Shown piece after piece: positions 1 through 7,689 of a stretch of DNA of 64,000 nt. The position numbers and the translations under genes were made by a program. The stretch lies in contig PABB01000048.1 of the NCBI GenBank assembly GCA_002702655.1, positions 105,642-169,641 of the forward strand. Reading direction: 5' to 3'. Within the stretch, counting starts at the first letter, position 1. Each line of letters begins with the position of its first letter. Under the pieces are notes generated by a model. The model worked only from the letters and a program-made list of their open reading frames with translations, made no database searches and had not been told where the DNA came from. The stretch comes from Planctomycetaceae bacterium (GTDB taxonomy: Bacteria; Planctomycetota; Planctomycetia; Pirellulales; Lacipirellulaceae).

Positions 1-311
1 GGCGGGCGGCAAGACGGCCTCATTGTGCCCCGATGCGCCCGCCAGGGGAAGACAGGCTAGACCGCCCGAAGCCAGCGTGCCACGGCTCTGTGAGTCGTGC
101 GCAGCGGAGAAAATGCGCAACGGGCAGGGTGCCATGGCCACGACGCGACAGCGGCGTGGCCATGCGAATTCGGTCCAGATCCGCATGCCCACGGCGGAAG
201 ACCGCCGTGGGCATGGCGCCCCGCCGCCTCGCCCGCGGTTGTTTGCGGCTGCCCGCCCCGCGATACTGTCCGTTTTGTCACAATCCCCGCCGCCCCGCCC
301 TGCCCCGTCGC
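1..311. repeat. Intergenic stretch with stacked palindromes
   Basis: No convincing gene lies before the dehydrogenase. The stretch holds three palindromic units: a copy of the family-A repeat (GTGCCACGGCTCTGTGAG, 77-94, imperfect right half), an inverted repeat built on CCATGGCCACG and CGTGGCCATG (about 133-165), and a near-perfect hairpin with arms ATGCCCACGGCGG and CCGCCGTGGGCAT (about 184-216). Open frames running through here have no start signal and no recognisable protein and are shadows of these repeats. Confidence 0.6.
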
Positions 312-1121
312 ATGCCTGCCGATTATTGGACCAACAAGTCGTGCGTCATCACCGGCGGGTCGGCCGGGTTGGGGTTGGCCATCGCCGAGGTGCTCGCCCG
401 CCGCGGCGCAAGGCTGCTGCTCGTGGGGCGCAACGCCGAGCGACTTGCCGTTGCGGCCGCCAGAATCCCCGCCACCGCCGCGGCCGTCGAGGTCTGCCCC
501 GCCGACGTCACCTGGCAGGAAGACGTCGACCGGCTTGCCGCGACCGCGCAGGAAAAACTCGGCGGGCTCGACATGCTGTGCCACTGCGCGGGCCGCTCGA
601 CCCGCGGCGGGTTGTACGACACGACTCCCGAGGACATGCAGCAACTGTTCGACGTGAATTGCCTGTCGGCCGTGCGACTGGCCCGCGCGCTGGTCCCGTC
701 GCTGCTGACCAGCCATGGGCATCTGGTGCTGATTGGTTCGCTGGCCAGCAAGACCGCCCTGCCCTACCTGGGCGGCTACCCGGCCAGCAAGCACGCCCTG
801 GCCGCGGTCGCGCAGCAATTGCGGTTGGAGTTCGGCCCGCAGGGGCTGCACACGCTGCTCGCCTGCCCGGGCCCCATCCACCGCGACGACGCCGGCGAGC
901 GCTACGCGCATCAGGCCGACGGCATTCCCGACTCGGCCGCGAAACCGGGCGGCGGCGCCAAGATCGCCGCCATCGATCCGCACCGACTCAGCGAGCAAAT
1001 CCTCCGCGCGTGCGAGCGCCGCCGGGCCGAGCTGATTGTCCCTCGCTCCGCCAAGCTGCTGTTCACGCTGGCCCAACTCTCGCCGCGACTGGGCGATTGG
1101 ATCTTGCGGAAGAAAACGTAG
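312..1121 (+). CDS. Short-chain dehydrogenase/reductase (SDR)
   Basis: A 269-residue classical SDR, probably a cytoplasmic NAD(P)-dependent oxidoreductase of unknown substrate. Seen directly: the Rossmann glycine motif TGGSAGLG at residues 14-21, a CAG turn in the fourth strand (CHCAGRS), a catalytic serine in IGSLAS, and the YPASK motif placing Tyr156 and Lys160. The ATG at 312 is preferred over the in-frame upstream start at 33 because the Rossmann fold begins about 10 residues after it and the upstream part translates palindromic repeats. Length is slightly above the 250 typical of the family. recG follows 124 bases downstream on the same strand with its own -10 box. Confidence 0.85.
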   Translation: MPADYWTNKSCVITGGSAGLGLAIAEVLARRGARLLLVGRNAERLAVAAARIPATAAAVEVCPADVTWQEDVDRLAATAQEKLGGLDMLCHCAGRSTRGGLYDTTPEDMQQLFDVNCLSAVRLARALVPSLLTSHGHLVLIGSLASKTALPYLGGYPASKHALAAVAQQLRLEFGPQGLHTLLACPGPIHRDDAGERYAHQADGIPDSAAKPGGGAKIAAIDPHRLSEQILRACERRRAELIVPRSAKLLFTLAQLSPRLGDWILRKKT

Positions 1122-1232
1122 CCTGCGCTGTGGCCTGCAGTTCAGCTCCCTGCCGCGCGCCGCAGACTTGCCGCTTGCGGCGTGTGCTTGGCGGTTTCTC
1201 TCCGCACCGCGCGAGCTTCCCCAGCGATCCGC

Positions 1233-1238
1233 TACAAT
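1233..1238 (+). promoter_or_regulatory. -10 box for recG, leaderless spacing
   Basis: TACAAT lies 7 bases before the chosen recG ATG, so transcription would start at or next to the start codon. No good -35 box is visible at 17 bases. The same spacing is seen before five other genes in the window. Confidence 0.4.
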
Positions 1239-1245
1239 ACTCGCC

Positions 1246-3327
1246 ATGGATGCCGAGGCTCGCGAACGATTGGCCACCCCCGTGGAGTTTGTCCGCGGCG
1301 TCGGTGCTGCGCGGGCCGGATTGCTGGGCCGGTTGGGGATTCGCACGGCGGCGCAATTGCTGTTCCACTTTCCCCGCGACTACCAGGATTTGTCCGACGA
1401 GCGGCCGGTGGCCGAGTTGGTCGAGGGCGAGCTGCTGTCGGTCCGCGGCGTGGTGCACGAAGTGTCGGCCACCTCCAGCGGGTTTGGCAAGAGCCGCGTG
1501 TCGGTGCTGCTGGTCGACGCCGCGGGCGACGGCCTGCGGGCCACGTGGTTTAACCAGCCGTTCATGCGCGACAAGTTTCGCAAGGGGCAGCACGTGCTGC
1601 TGACCGGCAAGCCCACGCAAAAGCGGTTGATGTGGGAGATGTCGCACCCGCAGGTCACTTACCTGGCCGACGAGGAGGCGCCGCTCGATACGAAGCTGCT
1701 GCCGGTGTATCCGCTGACCGAGGGCTTAAGCCAGTACGCGATGCGGCGGTGCGTGCAGGGGGCGGTCGAGGGCTTTGCGGATCTGCTGGATGAAGTGTTC
1801 CCAGCCGAACTGCTCGCCAAGTTTGCGTTGATGCCGTTGGTCGAGGCGGTCCGCAAGATTCACCACCCCGCCGATCGCGAGGAGATGGAGCGCGCCCGAC
1901 GGAGGTTCGTGTTCCAGGAGTTATTCATTCTGCAGCTCGCCCTGTCGATCCGCCGGGCGGAGCAGCGTGCGGTGCCCGCGCCGCCGCTGGAAGTGACGGC
2001 CAAGATCGACGCCCGGATTCGCCGGCTGTTGCCGTTCGAGCTGACCGCGGGGCAAGAGCAAGCGGTCGCCGACATCGCGGCCGACATTGCGCTGGATCGC
2101 CCGATGAACCGCATGCTGCAGGGCGATGTCGGCAGCGGCAAAACGATCGTCGCGCTGTACGCCATGCTGGCCGCGGTCGCTCACGGGCAGCAGGCGGCGC
2201 TGATGGCGCCGACGGAAATCCTCGCCCAGCAGCATGCCCAGACGCTCACCAAGATTCTGGAAGACAGCCGCGTGCGGTGGACGCTGCTCACCGGCAGCTT
2301 GACCAAGAGCGAGCGCGACGCGGCGCTGGCGGCGATCGCGGCCGGCGAATTGGACGTGGTCATCGGCACGCACGCCGTGGTGCAGGAGGCGGTGCGGTTC
2401 AAGCAACTGGGATTGGTGGTGGTCGACGAGCAGCACAAGTTCGGCGTCCGGCAGCGGGCCGCGCTGCGGCAGGGCGACGTGGCGCCGCACTACCTGGTGA
2501 TGACCGCCACGCCGATTCCCCGCACGCTGGGGATGACGTTGTTCGGCGACCTCGACTTCTCGACGCTGCGCGAGATGCCCGCGGGCCGACAGCCGGTGAG
2601 CACGTACCTGGTCGATCCCGACAAGGAAGAGCGCTGGTGGGCGTTTGTCCGCGATCGGCTGCGCGAGGGCCGGCAAGCGTACGTCGTGGCGCCGTTGGTC
2701 GACGAAAGCGAGACGGTCGCGGCGCCCAGCGTGGCGGCGGCGTTCGAGCAGCTGACCAACGGCGAGTTGGCCGACTTTCGGCTGGGGATCCTGCACGGCC
2801 GCCTGCCGCCGGCGGACAAGGCGGCGGCGATGGACGCGTTTCGCGCCGGCGACACCCAGGTGCTGGTCAGCACCACGGTGATCGAAGTGGGCGTCGACGT
2901 GCCCAACGCCAGCGTGATGACCGTGGCGGGCGCCGACCGGTTTGGCCTGGCTCAATTGCACCAGCTGCGCGGGCGGGTCGGCCGCGGGCAGCACGCGGGG
3001 TTCTGCGGCGTGCTGGTCGGCGAGGCGGACGACCGCGCGCGCGAGCGGCTGCAGGCCTTCGCCGACAAGACGGACGGGTTCGAGCTGGCCGAGTTGGACT
3101 TCACGCTCCGCGGCCCCGGCGACCTATTCGGCCAACAACAAAGCGGCCTGCCCCCGCTGCGGATCGCCGACCTGATGCGCGACCGCGACCTGCTGGAGGA
3201 AGCCCGCCGCGACGCGCAGCTGCTGGTGGCCGAAGACCCGGGCCTGAAGCACGCCGACCACGCCCCGCTGCGCGAGCAGATGATGCGCCGCTACGGCGAG
3301 GCGCTGGAGTTGGGGGATGTGGGGTGA
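1246..3327 (+). CDS. recG: ATP-dependent DNA helicase RecG
   Basis: A 693-residue RecG, the branch-migrating helicase that remodels stalled replication forks and Holliday junctions. Visible: N-terminal OB/wedge domain with the FVRGVGAARAGLLGRLGI start typical of the family, Walker A GDVGSGKT, motif II written DEQH (VVVDEQHKFG), the MTATPIPRTL motif, the helicase C-terminal domain with STTVIEVGVDVPNA and QLRGRVGRG, and the C-terminal GPGDLFGQQQSG wedge-interaction motif. Length matches the family. The ATG at 1246 is chosen because the RecG N-terminus aligns there; the open frame extends further upstream only by chance. Confidence 0.97.
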   Translation: MDAEARERLATPVEFVRGVGAARAGLLGRLGIRTAAQLLFHFPRDYQDLSDERPVAELVEGELLSVRGVVHEVSATSSGFGKSRVSVLLVDAAGDGLRATWFNQPFMRDKFRKGQHVLLTGKPTQKRLMWEMSHPQVTYLADEEAPLDTKLLPVYPLTEGLSQYAMRRCVQGAVEGFADLLDEVFPAELLAKFALMPLVEAVRKIHHPADREEMERARRRFVFQELFILQLALSIRRAEQRAVPAPPLEVTAKIDARIRRLLPFELTAGQEQAVADIAADIALDRPMNRMLQGDVGSGKTIVALYAMLAAVAHGQQAALMAPTEILAQQHAQTLTKILEDSRVRWTLLTGSLTKSERDAALAAIAAGELDVVIGTHAVVQEAVRFKQLGLVVVDEQHKFGVRQRAALRQGDVAPHYLVMTATPIPRTLGMTLFGDLDFSTLREMPAGRQPVSTYLVDPDKEERWWAFVRDRLREGRQAYVVAPLVDESETVAAPSVAAAFEQLTNGELADFRLGILHGRLPPADKAAAMDAFRAGDTQVLVSTTVIEVGVDVPNASVMTVAGADRFGLAQLHQLRGRVGRGQHAGFCGVLVGEADDRARERLQAFADKTDGFELAELDFTLRGPGDLFGQQQSGLPPLRIADLMRDRDLLEEARRDAQLLVAEDPGLKHADHAPLREQMMRRYGEALELGDVG

Positions 3328-3860
3328 GGGGGGGTGAGGGGTGACTGGTGATTGGTGATTGGCGATTGGCGATTGGCGATTGGCGATTGGTGATTCGTAG
3401 CCGCGACCAGGCTTGGTTGCCGGCGGCGGTGGAGTTCGTAGGGTGGGTGCTTGCACCCACCGCCAACGCCCGGCAGTGGAGGGGGCGGATCTCGCTGCGC
3501 GATGAGTAATCGCCGTGGCAGACCTGCCGATGTCAACGGTCAAAGGTGGGTGCACGCCCCCACCCTACGCGACTGACGTAGAGTCCCACGAGTCCACTGA
3601 ACATTCTTGTGCATGCATCGCCGAACCCGTTGGCACCGTGAGTCATGTAGGAGTAGGATGGGTACGCGATCCGCTGCGAAACCATCAGTGCGATCGGGTC
3701 CGTCATTGCGATTGATGGGCTGGCAGCAGACCGCCACCCATCGTACTTGGCTTAGTCGCGCTGCATGATGATTGCGCCGAACGTACTGGCGCCAATGGCA
3801 ACAGGTTGGTGCCAGCACCCATCGCAGGCAACTCGAATCTCAAAGACGTGAGGCAAAAAA
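3328..3860. repeat. Repeat-rich intergenic region after recG
   Basis: No gene found. At 3348-3396 a 7-base unit (GTGATTG/GCGATTG) is repeated about seven times. Around 3439-3465 and 3540-3567 there are two copies of a GTAGGGTGGGTGC palindrome in opposite orientation. The rest (3570-3850) has no clear coding or RNA signal; base composition falls towards the low-GC kinase gene. Confidence 0.6.
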
Positions 3861-5276
3861 ATGGCCGACACTTTCAGCAAAGGCAACATGATTGGCGGAT
3901 TCGAGGTCATAGCTGAGATATCGACCGGTGAATTTGGCGAAACGTGGTTGTGCGAGAATCACATCACTAAACGAAAGGCGGTGCTAAAAGGCCTGAAAGA
4001 AGACATTCAAGACAAATTCGGGACTCTGATCGAGAACTTTGACATTGTCACGAGAACAAAGGAAGAAGCAAGAATCGTCGCCGCATTGGGCGACCGCAGA
4101 TTCAGGTTTGTTCCTTCGCTCTTTGACGCTATCGAGTTGCCTGACGGACGTGTCTTCTTCTTGACTGAATTCGTCGATGGAAAAATGTTGTGTGATTGGT
4201 CGATGAACTCTAAGAAGCAGACGTTGGATCGGGCGCGCGTTTGCGTTCGCCTCCTAAGTGCGGTGGCGCAGCTTCACGATGTTGGCATCGTCCATCGTGA
4301 TCTGGCGGGCGACAACATCATTATCGATGACGGTGATAATCCATTTCTTGTTGACTTTGGCTTGGCAAGCATCAAGTCGGCGGTACTAGTCAAAAAGTAC
4401 AGTGGCCGGACAGTTGACCCTTTCACGAAAGCGAAATACACGCCCCCCAAGGTCTTTGAGGCCAGGGTGAAATCTCAGGACGTCCAGACTGATGAATCAT
4501 GGGATCTCTACGCGTTGGGCGTCCTCATTTCGGAGTTGTTTCTCGGAGACCAGGTTGCGATGCCAAGAGATGACCTTACGGATGACGTCATCAACGCTGG
4601 GCCGTGCCCTAATAGCGTGCAGATGCTCCTCGAAAACGGTTACAGTGATGATGCCCCCGGGTCGAATGAGATTTCCGTGGTGCTGAATGGCGAGTTACGG
4701 AATGCCGGACTTGCTAACGCCTTTCTTGATGACGTGCCAGGTACGCAGATTGTCAAAAGCTTGAATGAGGAGATCGTGCAATTACGGCGCGACCTCGCAA
4801 GCAAACGTGGCAAGACAGACCTTGCAGACATTTCCGATTACCTGCAGCGGCTCGGATTCGTGTATACCGTAGTCCCGCAAAAGAAATACATCAGCCTGAG
4901 GTACTCGGCTGACAATCTCGGCGACACGAAATTCATTCTAGATGGCAGCTCGGACCAAGTACTAGAAATTCATACGATCGGATTCCGCACAATCAAGACC
5001 AAAAAGAGGGAGTTGCTAGAGGCATTAAATAACGCAAATTGGAACTCGTCATTCGTAAAAATACTGTTCGATCCTGATGATGGTGAGGTCAGACTGATGC
5101 TTTCAATACCTCACGCCTGCGGGGCGATTCCGTACGAGGAATTCAGCCAGCAACTTGTGTCCTTGCTCAAATTAGCAGACATCTTTGCAGGGGCTTTGGA
5201 CGAAAGGTTCTCATCGCCAGAACGTACGGCATTAGCCAAGGCAAAATCGGGGGGGCACCTCTTAGATCAATCATGA
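3861..5276 (+). CDS. Protein kinase with C-terminal YbjN-like domain
   Basis: A 471-residue protein. Residues about 10-260 form a eukaryotic-type Ser/Thr/Tyr kinase: glycine loop STGEFGET (21-28), beta-3 Lys43 in AVLK, an alpha-C Glu near 68-69, HRD 145-147 followed by LAGDN with Asn152, DFG 165-167, and WDLYALGV of helix F. HRDLAGDN lacks the lysine-proline of ordinary bacterial HRDLKPEN and resembles tyrosine-kinase-like loops. Residues about 318-450 look like a YbjN/type III secretion chaperone fold (GFVYTVV, ALNNANWN, DGEVRLMLSIPH); this is a recognition by pattern, not by search. No membrane segment. A GAGG seven bases before the ATG may be the ribosome site. GC is visibly lower than neighbours and the gene is alone, which suggests recent acquisition. 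The substrate is unknown. Confidence 0.8.
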   Translation: MADTFSKGNMIGGFEVIAEISTGEFGETWLCENHITKRKAVLKGLKEDIQDKFGTLIENFDIVTRTKEEARIVAALGDRRFRFVPSLFDAIELPDGRVFFLTEFVDGKMLCDWSMNSKKQTLDRARVCVRLLSAVAQLHDVGIVHRDLAGDNIIIDDGDNPFLVDFGLASIKSAVLVKKYSGRTVDPFTKAKYTPPKVFEARVKSQDVQTDESWDLYALGVLISELFLGDQVAMPRDDLTDDVINAGPCPNSVQMLLENGYSDDAPGSNEISVVLNGELRNAGLANAFLDDVPGTQIVKSLNEEIVQLRRDLASKRGKTDLADISDYLQRLGFVYTVVPQKKYISLRYSADNLGDTKFILDGSSDQVLEIHTIGFRTIKTKKRELLEALNNANWNSSFVKILFDPDDGEVRLMLSIPHACGAIPYEEFSQQLVSLLKLADIFAGALDERFSSPERTALAKAKSGGHLLDQS

Positions 5277-5318
5277 ACGGCTGCAAAACCCCTAGTCGTT
5301 TATTCTATTTCAGATGGT

Positions 5319-5349
5319 AGCCCCGGTTGCCGTTCAGGCTACCGGGGCG
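5319..5349. terminator. Stem-loop between convergent kinase and purB
   Basis: Arms GCCCCGGT and ACCGGGGC pair across a 13-base loop. It sits between two converging genes and could end transcription both ways, but it has no T-run and may equally be a member of a dispersed palindrome family. A second weaker hairpin follows at about 5404-5437. Confidence 0.35.
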
Positions 5350-5458
5350 GCGAAGCCGCGGGAGGCTTCTGCCTTCCGCTTGTTGCCTCTTGCCGCTGCG
5401 CGGCCCAGGTAGGCTGGACGCCAACCTGGGCTACCCCTAACCATGCAACCTACAGGCA

Positions 5459-6889
5459 TCAAACCCTCAAATCGCCGGCCGCGGTGATTTGCTCCGCATA
5501 CCGCTCGCGGATCGGCCCGACCACTTCCGCCAGGAATTCATCCACCTGCTCCGGCGCCCGCCCGACTAGGCCGGCGGGGTTGATGGCGGCGTCCAGGTCC
5601 GCGCCGGCGAAGGCTTCGTCGGCGGCCAGCCGTTGCATGAGGTCGTTCGCGCGGCCGTGCTGTTTCACCTCGGCGGCGGCGGCCTGGCTGTGTTGGCGGA
5701 TGCGTTCGTGCAGGTCTTGGCGGTCGCCGCCCGCCGCCGCCGCGGCCATCAGGATGTTTTCGCTGGCCATGAACGGCAGCTCCTCGCGCAGGTTCTTGGC
5801 GATCACCTCGGGGTACACGACCAGCCCCTCGGCGATGTTGCGGTAGATCAGCAGCACCGCGTCGACACCCAAAAACGCCTGCGGCAGGACCAGCCGGCGG
5901 TTGGCGCTGTCGTCGAGCGTGCGCTCCATCCACTGCGTGGCCAGCGTCACGGGCGGGGCGGTTTGCAGGCTCATCACGAACCGGGCCAGGCCGCACATCC
6001 GCTCGGACCGCATGGGGTTGCGTTTGTACGCCATGGCGGACGAGCCGATCTGGTCCTTTTCGAACGGCTCTTCCAGTTCCTTGCGGTGGGCCAGGATGCG
6101 GATGTCGCTGCCGGCTTTGTGGGCGCTGGCGGCGACGCCGGACAGGACGTCGAGCACCTGGGCGTCGATCTTGCGGGGGTACGTCTGCCCGGTCACGGCG
6201 TAGGTCGCGTCGAAGCCCATCTTCGTGGCGACGAGTTCTTCCAGCTGGCGAACCTTCCCGTGGTCGCCGTCAAACAACGCGAGGAAGCTGGCCTGCGTGC
6301 CGGTGGTGCCTTTGGTGCTGCGGGCCCGCAGCGTATCGAGGCGGTGTTCGACCTCGGCCAAGTCGAGCGCCAGGTCATAGCACCACAGCGCGGCCCGCTT
6401 GCCGACGGTCGTGGGCTGGGCGGGCTGCAAGTGCGTAAACCCCAGCGTGGGGAGCGCTCGATACTGCTCGGCAAACGTGCCCAACGCGTCGATCGCCGCG
6501 GCCAACCGGCGGGCGACCAGTTGCAGCGACTCGCGCAGGAGCATCAGCTCGGTGTTGCAGTTGACGAACTGGCTGGTGGCGCCCAGGTGGATGATCGGTC
6601 GGGCCGCGGGGCACTGATCGCCGTAGGCGTACACGTGCGCCATGACGTCGTGGCGGAGCTGCTTTTCGTACGTCGCCGCGGCGTCGAAATTGATGTCGTC
6701 GACATGGGCCCGCAGCTCGTCGATCTGCGCCTGGGTGACGGGCAGCCCCAGCTCGGCCTCGGCCTCGGCCAGCGCGACCCACATGCGGCGCCACGTGGAA
6801 TGCTTCCGCTGAGCGCTCCACAGCGCGCTCATTTCGGCCGAGGCGTAGCGGGTGTTCAGCGGGTTTTCGTAGCGGTCGTGCGACGACAT
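5459..6889 (-). CDS. purB: Adenylosuccinate lyase
   Basis: A 476-residue member of the fumarase/aspartase superfamily. It splits SAICAR to AICAR and adenylosuccinate to AMP, both releasing fumarate, in purine synthesis. The signature loop [14 protein letters not shown] is present and matches the longer, animal-like PurB type; HLGATS supplies the His of the active site, and the N-terminus [11 protein letters not shown] is typical of that subgroup. Length matches. The start is the ATG at 6889, directly preceded by a dispersed GATGTG-rich repeat that would lie in the leader. It converges on the kinase and is followed upstream by an unrelated lipoprotein gene. Confidence 0.96.
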   Translation of the reverse strand: MSSHDRYENPLNTRYASAEMSALWSAQRKHSTWRRMWVALAEAEAELGLPVTQAQIDELRAHVDDINFDAAATYEKQLRHDVMAHVYAYGDQCPAARPIIHLGATSQFVNCNTELMLLRESLQLVARRLAAAIDALGTFAEQYRALPTLGFTHLQPAQPTTVGKRAALWCYDLALDLAEVEHRLDTLRARSTKGTTGTQASFLALFDGDHGKVRQLEELVATKMGFDATYAVTGQTYPRKIDAQVLDVLSGVAASAHKAGSDIRILAHRKELEEPFEKDQIGSSAMAYKRNPMRSERMCGLARFVMSLQTAPPVTLATQWMERTLDDSANRRLVLPQAFLGVDAVLLIYRNIAEGLVVYPEVIAKNLREELPFMASENILMAAAAAGGDRQDLHERIRQHSQAAAAEVKQHGRANDLMQRLAADEAFAGADLDAAINPAGLVGRAPEQVDEFLAEVVGPIRERYAEQITAAGDLRV

Positions 6890-6890
6890 G

Positions 6891-6988
6891 GGGAATGTTT
6901 GATGTGCGATGTGAGATTGTTGATGTGGGGCAGCGCGGGGCGATCAATATCCAGCGCGGCCCTCAGCGATCGCGGCGACGCGATCCTG
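6891..6988. repeat. Family D and GATCGCG repeats in the purB leader
   Basis: 6891-6930 carries GGGAATGTTTGATGTGCG followed by GAGATTGTTGATGTG; 6965-6988 carries the palindrome with arms GATCGCG and CGCGATC. The same two elements in the same order stand before the HD gene (9158-9266), and the palindrome alone stands before cysS (51911-51938), always in the same orientation relative to the gene. Confidence 0.7.
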
Positions 6989-7018
6989 TTGCTTAGGACA
7001 TTGCCGACCTCGGCCGAC

Positions 7019-7636
7019 TCATTCCGTTTGCTGCTGCGGACGGGCCTCGACAAGTTCCGGCGGGAGCGCGATCACCGCTGCGCTTTCTCGCAGATCTTCG
7101 ATCTCTGCTTCATCGAGATCTCTGCCGAGGCGATCTTCCTGTAGTGCCACGACTTCTTCAAATCTTGGAACGAAGACCAATACAAGTCCGTTTGGATTTG
7201 GGAGCCGTGATAGTTCCGAGAATACACCGACCTGCGACTCTCGAAGATTCCCATCACCGACTACCTGATCTGTTTGTCCTTGCGCCTGTTTCGGCGCGGT
7301 AGCCGCAACCGATGCAAACGCGCGAACAGTCAAGTAGTCGGACAGTATCTGCGTATCATCTGCACCGGCTGCTTCGATCAATGAATCATCGCGAATCGAG
7401 ATGCCGAGTTCGTCCTCGACTGTCATCGTAATTTCGACCAGATCAAGATCGTCTGCACCGAGAGCAGCGAACGTTAGATCAGGATCCACATGCGTGGCAG
7501 TCTTTCCGAGATGCTGGGCCACAATTGTCTGAATATCACGCAACAACGGTTGCGTAGAAACGTCCGCGTCAGATGTCTCTTGCGAAGAACAACCAATGAA
7601 GAGACATACTACCAAAGCTGCTAGGGAGCGTGTCAT
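7019..7636 (-). CDS. Lipoprotein with degenerate acyl-carrier-like domain
   Basis: About 205 residues from the ATG at 7636 (five residues inside the longest frame), chosen because a signal peptide MTRSLAALVVCLFIGC begins there, with Cys16 as the likely lipidated residue in an imperfect lipobox. Residues about 30-105 follow the acyl carrier protein pattern: FAALGADDLDLVEITMTVED matches the ACP helix II motif LGADSLD, but the phosphopantetheine serine is Asp63, so it should not carry a 4'-phosphopantetheine arm. The C-terminal part (about 115-205) is unrecognised, ending in an acidic helix with EDRLGRDLDEAEIEDL. Codon use is lower in GC than purB next door. Function unknown; perhaps a structural or binding use of the ACP fold at the membrane. 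Confidence 0.65.
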   Translation of the reverse strand: MTRSLAALVVCLFIGCSSQETSDADVSTQPLLRDIQTIVAQHLGKTATHVDPDLTFAALGADDLDLVEITMTVEDELGISIRDDSLIEAAGADDTQILSDYLTVRAFASVAATAPKQAQGQTDQVVGDGNLRESQVGVFSELSRLPNPNGLVLVFVPRFEEVVALQEDRLGRDLDEAEIEDLRESAAVIALPPELVEARPQQQTE

Positions 7637-7689
7637 GTGCGTGGCCGCCATTAGGACTACAAATCAATGGAAATGGTTCAGCGTCGGCG

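Noticed and set aside
23-1603. Very long overlapping frames on both strands across the SDR and recG region
   Set aside because: They translate to arginine-, alanine- and proline-rich sequence with no domain and clash with the clear SDR and RecG frames.
3348-3396. Possible CRISPR array in the heptamer repeats
   Set aside because: The unit is 7 bases without spacers and no cas gene is present.
3861-5276. Claiming the kinase as an anti-phage defence gene
   Set aside because: Low GC and isolation are suggestive, but no other defence gene or phage-sensing domain is present.
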